Shown here in pieces: positions 63,216 through 64,000 of a DNA stretch of 64,000 nt (position 1 is its first letter; every line of letters starts with the position of its first letter). Position numbers and translations under genes: made by a program. This stretch comes from Alteraurantiacibacter aestuarii (GTDB lineage Bacteria > Pseudomonadota > Alphaproteobacteria > Sphingomonadales > Sphingomonadaceae), in the NCBI RefSeq assembly GCF_009827405.1, contig NZ_WTYY01000003.1:310001-374000 (forward strand), read 5' to 3'. The notes beneath the pieces were generated by a model. It did not search any database. It was not told the origin of the DNA and saw only the letters and a program-made list of their open reading frames with translations.

Positions 63216-63222
63216 TCAGTGG
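63202..63222. repeat. Tandem duplication spanning the purH stop
   Basis: GCATCAGTGG at 63202-63211 and 63213-63222 (period 11), with a degenerate third unit CAGCAGTGG just before. The stop codon of purH (63216-63218) lies inside the right copy. Confidence 0.85.
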
Positions 63223-64000
63223 CGGAAATGGCGCATCCCGGTGAAAACCATCGCCAGGCCCGCGTCATCGGCCGCCTTGATCACCTCGTCATCGCGCATC
63301 GCGCCACCCGGCTGGATCACGACGCTGGCACCGGCTTCCAGCGCCACTTCAATGCCGTCGGCAAAGGGCAGGAAGGCATCGGACGCCATCGCGCTGCCAA
63401 TGGTGCGCGGATTGTCCCAGCCGGCGGTCTGCGCCGCTTCGCGCGCCCGCGCGGCGGCGATGCGCCCGCTGTCACGCCTGTTCATCTGGCCAGCGCCAAT
63501 GCCAGCCGTGGCGCCATCCCTGGCAAAGACGATGGCATTGGACTTCACGTGCTTGGCCACTTTCCAGGCGAACAGGCAATCGGCCAGTTCTTGTGCACTG
63601 GGCGCGCGCTTGCTGACCACTTTCAGGTCACCCGGTCCGATATCGCCCGCATCGCGCGATTGCAGCAGCATGCCGCCGGCAATGGATTTCATCTGCAGGC
63701 CGGGACGCGCGGCATCGGGCAGATCTTCCACCAGCAGCAGGCGCAGGTTCTTCTTGGCGGCAAAGGCCGCGCGCGCAGCATCGTCCGCACCCGGCGCGAT
63801 CACCACTTCGGTGAAGATCTCGCAGATCGCCCGCGCGGTTTCTCCATCCAGCGGGACATTGGTGGCAACAATCCCGCCAAAGGCAGACACGCTGTCGCAG
63901 GCCAGCGCCTCGCGCCAGGCTTGCAGCAGGGACGGTGCCTGGGCCACGCCGCAGGGGTTGGCATGCTTGACGATCACCACCGCCGGATCGCCGCCGGCAA
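63216..64000 (-). CDS. purH: Bifunctional AICAR transformylase/IMP cyclohydrolase, C-terminal part
   Basis: Last two steps of de novo IMP synthesis. Only the C-terminal 260 codons are inside the window; the frame is open through base 64000. Visible transformylase elements: [36 protein letters not shown] and [12 protein letters not shown], ending FTGMRHFRH. These match PurH exactly and the C-terminus is normal. Confidence 0.96.
   Translation of the reverse strand, partial: AGGDPAVVIVKHANPCGVAQAPSLLQAWREALACDSVSAFGGIVATNVPLDGETARAICEIFTEVVIAPGADDAARAAFAAKKNLRLLLVEDLPDAARPGLQMKSIAGGMLLQSRDAGDIGPGDLKVVSKRAPSAQELADCLFAWKVAKHVKSNAIVFARDGATAGIGAGQMNRRDSGRIAAARAREAAQTAGWDNPRTIGSAMASDAFLPFADGIEVALEAGASVVIQPGGAMRDDEVIKAADDAGLAMVFTGMRHFRH

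Overview
The window is a high-GC chromosomal segment from an alphaproteobacterium, most likely an Erythrobacteraceae/Sphingomonadaceae member. I infer this from protein family content: a DUF3576 lipoprotein next to leuS, the 180-kDa-class NAD-glutamate dehydrogenase, a ferritin-like DUF455 protein, a large TonB-dependent receptor, and dense ORFs with AGGAGA-type ribosome sites. No similarity search was possible, so names rest on motifs, length and context.

Region 1 (1-27.7 kb) is mostly core genome: leuS (partial), a DUF3576 lipoprotein, a secreted protein, phaB with a ribbon-helix-helix protein, a DUF305 membrane protein, galU, an M23 peptidase, a DUF455-bcp-glnE operon, an agmatine deiminase-like gene, thrS, a GT14-like glycosyltransferase, an alpha/beta hydrolase-TPR-luciferase-like run, gdhB, a ferredoxin-reductase-like flavoprotein, queG, an ABC exporter, msrB and a tandem PilZ protein. 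A tRNA-Leu(TAA) lies at 27.9 kb.

Region 2 (28.0-56.9 kb) is an accessory catabolic cluster of about 27 genes in several divergent operons. It holds two MetE-like zinc proteins, a VOC protein, a CaiB/BaiF CoA-transferase, a citryl-CoA-lyase-like protein, a cytochrome c lipoprotein with a GMC oxidoreductase, two metallo-beta-lactamase-fold (lactonase-like) hydrolases, a P450, a 3-hydroxyisobutyrate-dehydrogenase-like enzyme, two SDRs, two CubicO-type serine hydrolases, a CrtI-like flavoprotein, three SnoaL-like proteins, a carboxymuconolactone-decarboxylase-like protein, a flavin hydroxylase, a CmcJ/NvfI-like oxygenase, two MFS transporters and a TonB receptor. Read together these suggest uptake, ester or lactone hydrolysis, oxygenation, alcohol oxidation and CoA-dependent cleavage of an unidentified, probably natural, esterified or lactonised compound. 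No transcription factor is encoded inside it; several palindromes in its divergent promoters are candidate operators. Two AT-rich genes (a DUF3800 protein and a small membrane protein) interrupt it and look foreign.

Region 3 (57-64 kb) returns to core genome: ihfB, a YtrA-type GntR regulator, a POT peptide transporter, dxs, a Fur-family regulator, a likely 34-residue membrane protein coupled to msrA, and purH (partial). I saw no IS element, CRISPR array, rRNA or phage gene.
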